A stretch of 35,182 nt of DNA. Origin: a virus. Positions 12,675 to 19,599 of this stretch are shown piece after piece (within the stretch, counting starts at the first letter, position 1; every line of letters begins with the position of its first letter). The notes beneath the pieces were generated by a model that saw nothing but the letters and a program-made list of their open reading frames with translations, was not told the DNA's origin and did not search any database. Location: positions 1 through 35,182 of IMG/VR virus record IMGVR_UViG_3300032160_000028; one strand, 5' to 3'. A program made the translations under genes and the position numbers.

Positions 12675-14402
12675 TCAGTCGGCCACGTCCCACTCGATGT
12701 CGTCAACGGCGGGCCCTGCGGCCTGGTTGCCGCCGCGCTGCTGCATAAGGCGCACCAGCTCCTCCTGGGCCCGTTGCTGGGCGCGGTTGACTTCCAGGAG
12801 GGCGATCTGGGCGCTGGCCATGCGCTCTTGCACCGAGCGCTCGCTGTGGTCCTGTTGCAGCCGCGCCGTGGTGACCGCCGCGATCGCGGCCGAACTGCCG
12901 TAGGAGACGGCGCCGGCCTGGCGCGTCGGCTGATTGAGGCCGAGCTGGGCCTCGGCGCGTTGCAGCTCCTCGTAGCCGGCGCGGGCGCGTGCCTGTGGCG
13001 TCGCCAGATGCCGGTTGCGTTCGGCGATGCGGCCTTCCAGGTCCAGGTTGGCGATGCGGTCCTGTTGCAGCTCGGTGGCGACCTGCTCCGCCTCGCTGTT
13101 TTCGCGCGTGGCCTTGAGCAGGTCGAGCTTGGCCTGCACGTGGGCGCGTTCCTCGGCGGTGGCCTGCTCCATGGCCTCCGACTCGAGCTGCTGCTGGGTG
13201 CGGATGATGTCCTGGGTGAGCTCGTAGCGCTGCAGCTCGAAGCGGTTCATGCCCAGCGTGGCGACGTTCCTGCCTTGCTGGGTATTGATCTTCTCCCACT
13301 TCTCGGCCGCCTTATCGAGGTCCGCCAGCATCTCGTTGAGCCGGCCACGCTGCTCGTGGTCGAAGGCCCCCCCGGCCGCCGGCGCGTGCAGCGCCTCGAG
13401 CTGCGCCGGGCGCAAGCTGGCCTGGTACTCCATCCGTTCCTGCGGCGACATGGTTGCCATCCGCGCCCGCAGCCCCTCGGGGCTGATCTGGGTCGTGCGC
13501 TCATGCACCCGCTGCTCGGCCAGGAAGTAGCGGCTCTGGTTGTTGCCGGCGGCCATCTCGGCAGCTTCCGCTCGGGCCCGCGCGCCATAGGCCTGCACGC
13601 TGAGCCAGGTCACCGCGGTGTTGTTGGCCATGACGCGATTGACTTCGGCAATACGTTCCGCGCTCTCACGCATTTCGTGGTTGAGTGCCCGCACTTGCTC
13701 GACCTGCTCGGCGGAGGCGATGGCGCCGCTTTCGAGACCCTGATCGCGGGTGCGGTCCAGTCCCTCAGCGCCGCCGCCGCGCACGGCGATACGCTGGAAG
13801 CCCTCGGCGCCGGCGCGGCCGAAGATCTGCTGGGCGGCGAGCTCACGCTGGGCGGCAGACATGTGTGCCAGGCGATCGATGACGACACGCAGTGCCTCAC
13901 CCGGTCGCTCCAGGGCGCTGCCGGTTAGGCCCAGGGCGGCGAAGGCGGCACGCGCCTCGCCGGCGCCGCGCTGGGCCGCGCCGAGCTGGCGCTCGAAATG
14001 GGCCATGCCGGTGTTGAGGCTGTCCTGGGTGACCCCATAGCGCTCGGCCGCCAGTTGCAATGCGCCAACGTCGCCCGTGGCCATTTCGAAGCGTGCGGAG
14101 AACTTGCCTTGCTGGGTGATGGTCTCGGCGCCGGCCTCGCCCAGCCGTTTGAACTCCTGCACCAGCATGGTGATGCCGGTGGTGAGCGCGGCCACGGGCG
14201 TGATGCTCTCGCCGAGGTTACCGAGGTTGCCGAGCAAACCGAAGGCGCCGCCCAGGTTGCCGCCGGAGACCTTGCCGAGGGCGCTCTGGATGCTGCCGGC
14301 CCAGCTCTCCGCTTTCTTTTGGGCTTTGTCCAGGCCCGTAGTGAACGGCGTACTATCGAGGCTCAGTGTGGCCCCGATATTGCCGCCTTTGCCTTCTGCC
14401 AT
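12675..14402 (-). CDS. Tail tape measure protein (575 aa)
   Basis: It begins MAEGKGGNIGATLSLDSTPF, a common opening for tape measure proteins, and is followed by Gly-rich helices (GGNLGGAFGLLGNLGNLGES) and a hydrophobic helix (VAALTTGITMLVQEFKRLGE). The rest is long charged coiled coil (NRFELQRYELTQDIIRTQQQ). Position right after the frameshifting tail chaperone pair is diagnostic. At roughly 1.5 angstrom per residue (family rule), 575 residues predict a short tail, near 85 nm or less. No lysozyme or peptidase domain was noticed in it. Confidence 0.9.
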   Translation of the reverse strand: MAEGKGGNIGATLSLDSTPFTTGLDKAQKKAESWAGSIQSALGKVSGGNLGGAFGLLGNLGNLGESITPVAALTTGITMLVQEFKRLGEAGAETITQQGKFSARFEMATGDVGALQLAAERYGVTQDSLNTGMAHFERQLGAAQRGAGEARAAFAALGLTGSALERPGEALRVVIDRLAHMSAAQRELAAQQIFGRAGAEGFQRIAVRGGGAEGLDRTRDQGLESGAIASAEQVEQVRALNHEMRESAERIAEVNRVMANNTAVTWLSVQAYGARARAEAAEMAAGNNQSRYFLAEQRVHERTTQISPEGLRARMATMSPQERMEYQASLRPAQLEALHAPAAGGAFDHEQRGRLNEMLADLDKAAEKWEKINTQQGRNVATLGMNRFELQRYELTQDIIRTQQQLESEAMEQATAEERAHVQAKLDLLKATRENSEAEQVATELQQDRIANLDLEGRIAERNRHLATPQARARAGYEELQRAEAQLGLNQPTRQAGAVSYGSSAAIAAVTTARLQQDHSERSVQERMASAQIALLEVNRAQQRAQEELVRLMQQRGGNQAAGPAVDDIEWDVAD

Positions 14403-14404
14403 GT

Positions 14405-15087
14405 TCAGCGTGCTCCAAAGCCCGCGGCCAGCATGCGGATGGCCAGGGCCTGATCGTCGTGACTCTGCCGCTCCGGCCGGCGCTGGTCGCCGGCTTGCAG
14501 CCGCGGCTGCAGGTCCTCGGGAAGATACGGTGTCTCGGGCGGGCACGGCCCGGTGTTGTAAATCGCGCTGGCCAGGAGTCCCACCGCGGCATCGCCGCCG
14601 GCCGCGGCGTAGGGTTCGAGCCAGTACGCCTCTTCGAGCTCGCCTAGCCGGACGGCGTCGAGCTGGTCGCCGAGTCCCCAGTAGTGGGTGCCGTGGTGGG
14701 CGGCGACGCGGTGCCAGAAGAGTCGCCGGCTGCCGCCGGCGCGGAGTTTTTTACCAGCTCCTCGCGATCCATCTTGCGCAACGCGTTGATCCGCGCCGCC
14801 ACCCGCGAGAAGCGATCCAGGAAGGGACCGGGCAGCCCCGCGACCACGGCCAGGTCCTCCAGCGTCCACAGCCGCGCGCCCGCGGCGTCGACCATGGCGA
14901 ACACGCACAGCACCACGGCCTGTTGCCCGTCGTGCTCGGTGAAGGCCTGGTCACAGGCGAGGTAATCGGGGCCGGGCATGCGCTGGGCCCAGACCTCGGT
15001 GCACTCCGGCGCCAGCTCCGGCGCGGGCACGCGTTCGCGGAGCGGCGGCACCTGGGCTTTCTGTCGGAGAATGTCAGCTAGTGTCAT
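14405..15087 (-). CDS. Tail assembly chaperone long form (-1 frameshift product, 227 aa)
   Basis: A -1 shift at A_AAA_AAC (14746-14752) joins codons 1-114 of the short chaperone to an overlapping frame that starts LRAGGSRRLFWHRVAAHHGT and ends at 14405. The shifted frame reads like a real protein (WGLGDQLDAVRLGELEEAYW) and has no convincing start of its own. This matches the lambda G/GT arrangement, where a minor long form binds tape measure and the short form is abundant. The stop lies 3 bases before the tape measure ATG. Confidence 0.85.
14644..15087 (-). CDS. Tail assembly chaperone short form (147 aa)
   Basis: The zero-frame protein starts MTLADILRQKAQVPPLRERV. It has a helical core (DYLACDQAFTEHDGQQAVVL and LAVVAGLPGPFLDRFSRVAA) and, after the slippery site, a low-complexity Ala/Ser/Thr tail to the stop at 14644. 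The disordered zero-frame tail contrasts with the ordered -1 frame, which is typical for gpG-type chaperones. ATG 15087 is preferred; another in-frame ATG at 15099 lies at the edge of repeat copy B. It acts in the cytoplasm, keeping the tape measure soluble during tail assembly. Confidence 0.85.
   Translation of the reverse strand: MTLADILRQKAQVPPLRERVPAPELAPECTEVWAQRMPGPDYLACDQAFTEHDGQQAVVLCVFAMVDAAGARLWTLEDLAVVAGLPGPFLDRFSRVAARINALRKMDREELVKNSAPAAAGDSSGTASPPTTAPTTGDSATSSTPSG
14724..14752 (-). promoter_or_regulatory. Programmed -1 frameshift signal: A_AAA_AAC plus hairpin
   Basis: The heptamer AAAAAAC occupies 14752-14746 and is in the exact phase needed (GTA AAA AAC are codons 112-114). 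Four bases later, CGCCGGC (14741-14735) pairs perfectly with GCCGGCG (14730-14724) around a 4-base loop. Slippery heptamer, short spacer and GC-rich stem form a canonical bacterial -1 frameshift signal. Confidence 0.9.
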
Positions 15088-15096
15088 GGCCAGTCC

Positions 15097-15155
15097 CATG
15101 GCAAAAAGATGTGCGGCAAAAAAATGATCTTTTTGCCGCAGATGTTTTTGCCGTT
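15097..15155. repeat. Nested-palindrome element, copy B (GGCAAAAA...TTTTTGCC)
   Basis: Second copy of the element at 12615-12673. Its 23-base arms pair with only two mismatches around AATGATC. It starts at an in-frame ATG of the chaperone gene and ends at the last base of the upstream stop codon, filling the gap exactly. Confidence 0.85.
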
Positions 15156-15640
15156 TACCCGTGCGTGACGCCGGTGTTCACGATCTTGATCTGAAGGTTG
15201 GTCGTGGTGGTGGCCTGGCCGATGATCGAGAGGTAATGCCCGCTCGTGGTGAAGTCCGTGATCGGGGCGAGGCCTCCGGGGTTGTTGGGGCTGGCGATGT
15301 AGTACAAGCCCTGCACCAGCGTGCCGCCCGGGTTGACGTTGCCGCTGATTTGCACGACCAGCGGCTGATTGGCGACGCCGGTGGAGGTCGCGACGCCCAC
15401 CAGGGTCGCTTGCGCCGCGGTGCCGTTGGCTTTCGCGAGCTGCCACTTGCCGGTAGTGTCCAGGTAGACGAGCTGGCCCGCCGTCACGGCGGCGCCGGCG
15501 GGCGCGACCTGGTACTGCGCGGTGGTGGCGTCGGGCAGCAAGTTGGCCGCCGTGATCGATACGTCCGCGGCCCAGGCAGGTGCAAGCAGAAACAATCCCA
15601 GTGCCAGCGCCAGCACGGCGCCCAAACGTCTGTGCATCAT
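15155..15640 (-). CDS. Decoration-like beta protein with a signal peptide (161 aa)
   Basis: Tandem ATGs (15640, 15637) follow an AAAGGGGA ribosome site. A basic start and hydrophobic core (LGAVLALALGLFLLAPAWAA) form a textbook Sec signal with AWA|AD cleavage. The mature part is a small beta domain (AAVTAGQLVYLDTTGKWQLA, then TLVGVATSTGVANQPLVVQI and TLVQGLYYIASPNNPGGLAP). This resembles capsid-cement or DUF2190-like decoration proteins, a family that normally has no signal peptide. Thus either a virion decoration protein gained a signal, or it is an exported protein with a similar fold. Confidence 0.65.
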   Translation of the reverse strand: MMHRRLGAVLALALGLFLLAPAWAADVSITAANLLPDATTAQYQVAPAGAAVTAGQLVYLDTTGKWQLAKANGTAAQATLVGVATSTGVANQPLVVQISGNVNPGGTLVQGLYYIASPNNPGGLAPITDFTTSGHYLSIIGQATTTTNLQIKIVNTGVTHG

Positions 15641-15658
15641 CGAGGTCCCCTTTCGGTT

Positions 15659-15685
15659 GCGTCTTTGCGGCTTGGCGTCTTTGCG
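15659..15685. repeat. Short direct repeat GCGTCTTTGCG x2
   Basis: Two copies of the 11-mer (15659-15669 and 15675-15685) lie in the gap between two genes. CGCAAAGACGC-type units are familiar to me as intergenic repeats in several bacterial phyla, so this may be a host-derived insertion. Confidence 0.6.
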
Positions 15686-15690
15686 TGAGC

Positions 15691-16023
15691 TCACAGAATG
15701 TCGGCCAGGAAGGCGGCGTACAGCCCCTTGTACCTCGCGCGCAGGTCCTCGTCGATGATCTCGGTGGATCCGTCCGGCAGCAGGCGGCAGACGCCCTTGC
15801 GCCAGTGCGGATCGATGTGCGGCTTGCCCGCACCCGGCGCCGGGTCCCAGCGCACCCGGAACATGGGCCGACGCTCACGGCCGTCGTCGTGGGCGCCGAC
15901 CGGCTCGTGGTAGAGCGTGGCCTTGTGCGCCTCGTGGACCGTCAGCAGCGGCTCGAGGATGCCGGCGGCGACCAGCTCGTCGGCGAAGCGGTGGAAGCGT
16001 GCCTGTTGTTCTTCGAAGGTCAT
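15691..16023 (-). CDS. Hypothetical protein after the tail tube gene (110 aa)
   Basis: The protein starts MTFEEQQARFHRFADELVAA and holds a mixed alpha/beta core (HKATLYHEPVGAHDDGRERR, then MFRVRWDPAPGAGKPHIDPH). It ends RYKGLYAAFLADIL. No family recognised. It lies between the tail tube and the decoration-like gene, so it may be a minor tail component. A heptad repeat block separates it from the tail tube gene. Confidence 0.65.
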   Translation of the reverse strand: MTFEEQQARFHRFADELVAAGILEPLLTVHEAHKATLYHEPVGAHDDGRERRPMFRVRWDPAPGAGKPHIDPHWRKGVCRLLPDGSTEIIDEDLRARYKGLYAAFLADIL

Positions 16024-16042
16024 TGCGTCGTGTCCTCGCAGA

Positions 16043-16073
16043 GTGATCAGTGATCAGTGATCAGTGATCAGTG
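16043..16073. repeat. GTGATCA heptad repeat (4 copies)
   Basis: Four perfect tandem copies of GTGATCA plus GTG fill most of the 52-bp gap between two genes. The block is self-complementary (TGATCA is a palindrome), so it can also pair with itself. It is the longest perfect array of this family here. Confidence 0.9.
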
Positions 16074-16075
16074 TG

Positions 16076-16531
16076 CTAACTGCCGGAGGTCCAGACAGCG
16101 CCCTTGCTGCCCATGATGGTCAGGGTCACCGTGATCTTCTCCTCCTGGCCGACCGCGGCCTTGCCGATCTTCACGGTCTTGAGATAGCCCTGGAACTGGA
16201 GCGTGCTGGCGTTGGTCTCGGTGGAGAGCTTGGGCAGCGCGAAGAGCCAGTAGTAGACGGCGGCGATCGAGCTGAGCGCGTACAGCACCATCATGGCGGC
16301 GAGCTGAGCCCGGGTCAGATAAACGGTCACCGTGCAGGTGTCGGTCTTGCGCCAGCCCGGGGTGTGCTCCTCGGTCGCGTTGGCGGAATCGAGCGAGGTG
16401 TCGGGACTGTCGCCGCGGTCGAGTGCCGGCGGGTCGATCTCGCGCACGTCGGTCATCGTCGTGTAGGCCCCATTGGTCGTCGAGTAACCAAGGGAGGAGC
16501 CAGCAGAGTGCAGATGCTCGGTGTTCGCCAC
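16076..16531 (-). CDS. Major tail (tube) protein (151 aa)
   Basis: Features fit the siphophage tail tube family. There is an N-terminal loop region (TTMTDVREIDPPALDRGDSP), a beta core (KTDTCTVTVYLTRAQLAAMM) and a beta hairpin end (EEKITVTLTIMGSKGAVWTS). It lies after the tail-terminator gene and before the chaperones, the standard order for a tail tube. Many copies of such proteins stack as hexameric rings around the tape measure. A downstream ATG (codon 26) could also serve as start. Confidence 0.75.
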   Translation of the reverse strand: MANTEHLHSAGSSLGYSTTNGAYTTMTDVREIDPPALDRGDSPDTSLDSANATEEHTPGWRKTDTCTVTVYLTRAQLAAMMVLYALSSIAAVYYWLFALPKLSTETNASTLQFQGYLKTVKIGKAAVGQEEKITVTLTIMGSKGAVWTSGS

Positions 16532-16577
16532 TTTCGTCTCCAGTCTGGCCTACGGCCCCGTGGGTTGCAGGTGTCGG

Positions 16578-16591
16578 CTGACCCCTGACCC
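16578..16591. repeat. CTGACCC heptad repeat (2 copies)
   Basis: Two perfect tandem copies lie in the 66-bp gap between two genes. This is the same unit as at 11084-11109. Confidence 0.75.
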
Positions 16592-16597
16592 CTCTCG

Positions 16598-17095
16598 TCA
16601 CGGACTCACGTAGGCGATGTTCAGGGCCAGGTGGCTCAAGAACGTTCCCAGGTCGCCGGCGTGCGGGTTGGGCGTGAAGTCGTCAGGCCGGTCCTCGATC
16701 TCGATGTACTGGGTCCACAGGCTGACCCCGCCGCCGCCAAACTGCCCGGGCCCGAAGCCGTCGAGCTTGGGCGCGGTGGGCGTGCCGGCGATCGCTTCCA
16801 CCAGCGTGTTCAGCGTCGCCTCGTCGGGCGCCTCCAGGTTCAGCTTCACCCGCGCGTTCTTGTCGCTGGTGACTCCGGACAGGCTGCGCTCGCGCGGCTC
16901 GCTGTCGATCGCGAAGGTCAGGATGCACAGGCCGGACGTCGCGATGCTGGGCGTCCCTTGCGGGATCGACTCTTTCCAGGCCTGGCCGACCCAGCCGCTC
17001 ACCGGCCCGCTCGGGTTCTGCACCGCGCCCACCAGCGGGCCGATCGTCGCATCGGTCAGCAGCCAGGCCCGCAGGGCTTCCTCGATCACGGCCAT
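16598..17095 (-). CDS. Tail terminator / minor tail protein (DUF3168-like, 165 aa)
   Basis: MAVIEEALRAWLLTDATIGP is the typical start of the tail-completion/terminator family (beta-alpha fold, hexameric ring that caps the tail tube). A central segment (VTSDKNARVKLNLEAPDEAT) and a helix (LNTLVEAIAG) follow, as in gpU-like proteins. ATG 17095 is chosen because the upstream extension reads as the out-of-frame overlap with another small gene. Order connector, closure, gp10, terminator, tube is as in HK97-like phages. Confidence 0.75.
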   Translation of the reverse strand: MAVIEEALRAWLLTDATIGPLVGAVQNPSGPVSGWVGQAWKESIPQGTPSIATSGLCILTFAIDSEPRERSLSGVTSDKNARVKLNLEAPDEATLNTLVEAIAGTPTAPKLDGFGPGQFGGGGVSLWTQYIEIEDRPDDFTPNPHAGDLGTFLSHLALNIAYVSP

Positions 17096-17097
17096 GG

Positions 17098-17235
17098 TTA
17101 GCGCACCCTGACAACCTGCGTCCGCTGCGTCCCGGGCCGGTACACCATCAGCTTCAGGCCGCCGGCAAAGACCGGCGTGCGCGTCTGCCGGTGCAGGCAA
17201 ATGGGCTGACGCAGGCGGTTATTGCTCGATGCCAT
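17098..17235 (-). CDS. Tiny basic protein (45 aa)
   Basis: ATG 17235 with AAGGACGG upstream opens MASSNNRLRQPICLHRQTRT, followed by GGLKLMVYRPGTQRTQVVRV and a stop two bases before the next ATG. It is strongly basic and compact, and the frame exactly spans the gap between the tail terminator and gp10-like genes. It could be a small structural or nucleic-acid-binding protein. The match of start, ribosome site and gene spacing is the main support. Confidence 0.6.
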   Translation of the reverse strand: MASSNNRLRQPICLHRQTRTPVFAGGLKLMVYRPGTQRTQVVRVR

Positions 17236-17251
17236 GGGATCCGTCCTTGAT

Positions 17252-17282
17252 ACTGATCACCGATCACTGATCACTGATCACT
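17252..17282. repeat. ACTGATC heptad repeat (4 copies)
   Basis: Four tandem heptads, one with a single base change (ACCGATC), lie in the gap upstream of the 45-aa gene. This repeat family recurs in at least four gaps in the window. Confidence 0.85.
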
Positions 17283-17290
17283 CTCGCCTT

Positions 17291-17827
17291 TCAGCCCGCG
17301 ATCGCGTTCCTGAGCACGGCCGCGGCGCGCTCCCGTGCTTGCGCCTGTCTCCGGGCCACGGCCCGGGCCAGCACGTGAAACGCACGCGCTCCCGGGTGCT
17401 GGCGCGTGCCCACCGGGTGCGCCCGTGTGCCCAGCTCGAGCAGGTGCAGGATCTTCTGCGGGTTGAACTTCGCCTTGCCGCCGGTCGCCTTGAGCGTCCT
17501 GGCGCTGATCCTAACCAGCCTGGTGCCGCGCTGGTTGAGCACATACACTTGCGATTTCGACCCGATCTTCACGCTCGCCTTGCCGCGCGTGCTCCTGGTC
17601 TTCACGACCGCGATGCTCTTGGCGGTCAGACCGGTGTGCTGCCAGCCGGCGTCGGGCGGCAGTTGCTTGAGCAGCGCCTGCACCTCTTCGATCACCGGCG
17701 GCGCCATGGCCTGGGCGGCGCTCTTGAGCACCTTGTCCACGCGCTGACCGGTCGCTCTAAGCGCCGCCGTGAACTGGCTCAGGTCGATCTTGCAGCTCAC
17801 GCTTCCGGCCACGTTGATGGTCCTCAT
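17291..17827 (-). CDS. HK97 gp10-like head-tail / tail completion protein (178 aa)
   Basis: Start at ATG 17827 (MRTINVAGSVSCKIDLSQFT). The family pattern shows an N-terminal strand then a helix (FTAALRATGQRVDKVLKSAA, then MAPPVIEEVQALLKQLPPDA). A central beta part follows (TGLTAKSIAVVKTRSTRGKA). The C-terminus carries the typical gp10 ILHLLELGTRAHPVG motif. This family joins head and tail in HK97-like phages. Overlap with a small upstream frame and the neighbouring head-closure gene fits that role. Confidence 0.8.
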   Translation of the reverse strand: MRTINVAGSVSCKIDLSQFTAALRATGQRVDKVLKSAAQAMAPPVIEEVQALLKQLPPDAGWQHTGLTAKSIAVVKTRSTRGKASVKIGSKSQVYVLNQRGTRLVRISARTLKATGGKAKFNPQKILHLLELGTRAHPVGTRQHPGARAFHVLARAVARRQAQARERAAAVLRNAIAG

Positions 17828-17939
17828 TGGCCTTGTCGAGCTGCTCGTGGAAGGCCCGCGCAAAGCTCTCCGCGTGCTTCCGCAGCACGATGGTGAGCTC
17901 GTGTGTCTTTTTGCCCCGGCCGCGTTTCCTCAGGATCAT
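17757..17939 (-). CDS. Possible small basic helical protein (60 aa)
   Basis: ATG 17939 preceded by GGGCAGGG opens MILRKRGRGKKTHELTIVLR, a basic helical peptide. It continues KHAESFARAFHEQLDKANED and then overlaps the gp10-like gene by about 70 bases in another frame. The first 25 codons lie outside any other gene. It may be a small overlapping gene or merely the leader of the next gene. Low to moderate confidence. Confidence 0.4.
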   Translation of the reverse strand: MILRKRGRGKKTHELTIVLRKHAESFARAFHEQLDKANEDHQRGRKRELQDRPEPVHGGA

Positions 17940-17978
17940 CCCTGCCCCCTTCCCTGGGCGCGGTAGCTACTTCGGTAA

Positions 17979-18254
17979 CTACTTCGGTAACGTCGTCGCC
18001 GGGACGATGGCCGGCTTGCCGGCGCCGCGCTTGAGAATGATGGCCATGGCCGCGACCAGCAGCGTCATGCAGTAGTCCTTGTCGTCCAGCGGGCCCTGCA
18101 CCTGCGGCACGCCGGCGGCGTTGACGCTGACGATCAGCGGCGGGTGCGTCGCGGCCGCGGCTTTGTCCTCGGCCGCCTGGATCACGTTGCCCATCTGTCT
18201 GTCCTCGTGGGGCCGTCGCAGTTGCCGCCGCAGCAGCTTCCGGAGCCGGCTCAT
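17979..18254 (-). CDS. Hypothetical small head-tail module protein (91 aa)
   Basis: The start at ATG 18254 overlaps the upstream stop by 4 bases. The protein has a very basic helix (MSRLRKLLRRQLRRPHEDRQ), then a central strand region (PPLIVSVNAAGVPQVQGPLD) and a hydrophobic helix (CMTLLVAAMAIILKRGAG). The stop lies in a short direct repeat (CTACTTCGGTAA twice). A head-tail or membrane-associated role is possible; no family is recognised. Confidence 0.65.
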   Translation of the reverse strand: MSRLRKLLRRQLRRPHEDRQMGNVIQAAEDKAAAATHPPLIVSVNAAGVPQVQGPLDDKDYCMTLLVAAMAIILKRGAGKPAIVPATTLPK

Positions 18255-18667
18255 CCGCTCACGCGCTCCTTGACCTTGAACCACAGCTTGCGTCGCCCGC
18301 CGGTCATGTCCCGCGGCGGCTCTTGCAGCTCGAAGGTCCGCGTCGTCGCCGGGGCGCCGCTGGTCGCGCCCGGCCAGCTCACCGTCATCTGCCAGCTCGG
18401 CTTCAAGCCCAGCGCCTTGAGCGACCAGCGGGTGCTGATCAGGTACACCGCGTGCGCCTGTTTCTGCTCGGCGACCAGCAGCTCCAGGCCTTCCTGGCCC
18501 TCGATCGAGACGTATGCCTGGAACTGCACCGCCGGCGGGTCCTGCGGCCGGCCCAGCGTGTTCTGATGCCCCTGCACCGCGTCGGGCGGTGCCAGGAAGG
18601 ACGCCAGGTACCGAATCTTGCGCATGTCAATCGCGTCGGGGTCGGCGGCTGGCATCGCGTTCACCAC
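18251..18667 (-). CDS. Head-tail adaptor / head closure protein (138 aa)
   Basis: The protein shows the beta-barrel pattern of head-closure proteins (SPP1 gp16 / HK97 gp7 type). N-terminal helix (MRKIRYLASFLAPPDAVQGH), then strands VQFQAYVSIEGQEGLELLVA and QAHAVYLISTRWSLKALGLK, and a C-terminal strand (RRKLWFKVKERVSG). It lies directly after the connector gene, as expected for this family. Confidence 0.65.
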   Translation of the reverse strand: MVNAMPAADPDAIDMRKIRYLASFLAPPDAVQGHQNTLGRPQDPPAVQFQAYVSIEGQEGLELLVAEQKQAHAVYLISTRWSLKALGLKPSWQMTVSWPGATSGAPATTRTFELQEPPRDMTGGRRKLWFKVKERVSG

Positions 18668-18726
18668 AAAAAACCGCCGGCCGGTCTCTCAGGCACGCTG
18701 CCATAGCGCGCCCCGGCCGACGGCTG

Positions 18727-19590
18727 CTACACGTAGGTCTTGCTCTCGTGCGGCGCGATCACCCCCGCCAGCATCTCCTCGAGGTCCGCCAGCCGGGCGT
18801 TGCGGTTTTCGTCCATCACGCCCACGCACTGCATCAGGCAGCGGCGAATATCGGGCGGCACGTTGTTGATCGCCGCGCCGGCCTGGTGCGCCAGGGCGAA
18901 CGTCGCGGTGAAGGTTGTCCCGGTCACCGCCGTGACCAGCACGCTCTCCTGCGCTACCGTGTCCGGGTCCACCACCAGCAGCATGCCCAGGGCGATCCCC
19001 GCCATGCTCGCCGGCGTCACGATCTGGCTGCCGGTGGCCACAGCCGCGGCCACGCTGGTCACCGGCCCGTAGCCGGCAGTGAACGTGATGGTCACGGCGT
19101 CGAGCTGGGCCCGCGTCGAGGGCCAGGTCTGCGCGTAAGCCGGTACGATGCGGGCAACCTCGCGGCTGCTGTCCACCTGGTAGCCGGAGCTGGCCAGGAG
19201 CTGGGTCGCGCCGCTTGTGTCCACGTAGTTGATCGCGCTGACCGCCTGCAGCGGGTTGCGCGGCGAGCGGATCATGCCCAGGCCATACAGTCCCCAGCCG
19301 CCCCGCTCCTGCCAGGAACGCCATTCCGTGTTGCTGACAAAGCCGGTCGCGAAGGGACCGCCGGGCACGAACGTCATGCCCAGGTCCCAGAACTGGTCGA
19401 GCACGAGCTGCCAGGTGCTGGTCACCAGGCAGCGGCAGGTCTGCGTCTCGAAGCGCTCGCGGGCCGCGTTGATGAGACCATAGAGGCGCTTGTCCTGGTC
19501 CGTGTCGGTGACCCGCAGGAACTCCTTGACGTCGGGCAGCGCCAGCGGCAATGCTGCCGGGGCGATGGTCTGCGTGAGGCCGTAGCGCAC
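18727..19590 (-). CDS. Head-tail connector protein (gp6-like, 287 aa) with an inserted domain
   Basis: The start (ALPLALPDVKEFLRVTDTDQ) and the following helices (DKRLYGLINAARERFETQTC) match gp6-type connectors that form a ring under the portal. The family core ends with TITFTAGYG and resumes with PPDIRRCLMQCVG. Between them lies an extra segment of about 60 residues rich in Val/Thr/Ala (SQIVTPASMAGIALGMLLVV, then SVLVTAVTGTTFTATFALAH). This looks like a small beta domain insertion not seen in usual short gp6 proteins. Confidence 0.75.
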   Translation of the reverse strand: MRYGLTQTIAPAALPLALPDVKEFLRVTDTDQDKRLYGLINAARERFETQTCRCLVTSTWQLVLDQFWDLGMTFVPGGPFATGFVSNTEWRSWQERGGWGLYGLGMIRSPRNPLQAVSAINYVDTSGATQLLASSGYQVDSSREVARIVPAYAQTWPSTRAQLDAVTITFTAGYGPVTSVAAAVATGSQIVTPASMAGIALGMLLVVDPDTVAQESVLVTAVTGTTFTATFALAHQAGAAINNVPPDIRRCLMQCVGVMDENRNARLADLEEMLAGVIAPHESKTYV

Positions 19591-19599
19591 CGAGGCCTC

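Noticed and set aside
12675-14402. Tape-measure-embedded lysozyme or peptidase domain
   Set aside because: Only helical, charged sequence was seen; no catalytic motif of lysozymes or NlpC/M23 peptidases.
8636-17282. CRISPR array based on tandem heptads
   Set aside because: Units are 7 bp, contiguous and without spacers; no cas genes are present.
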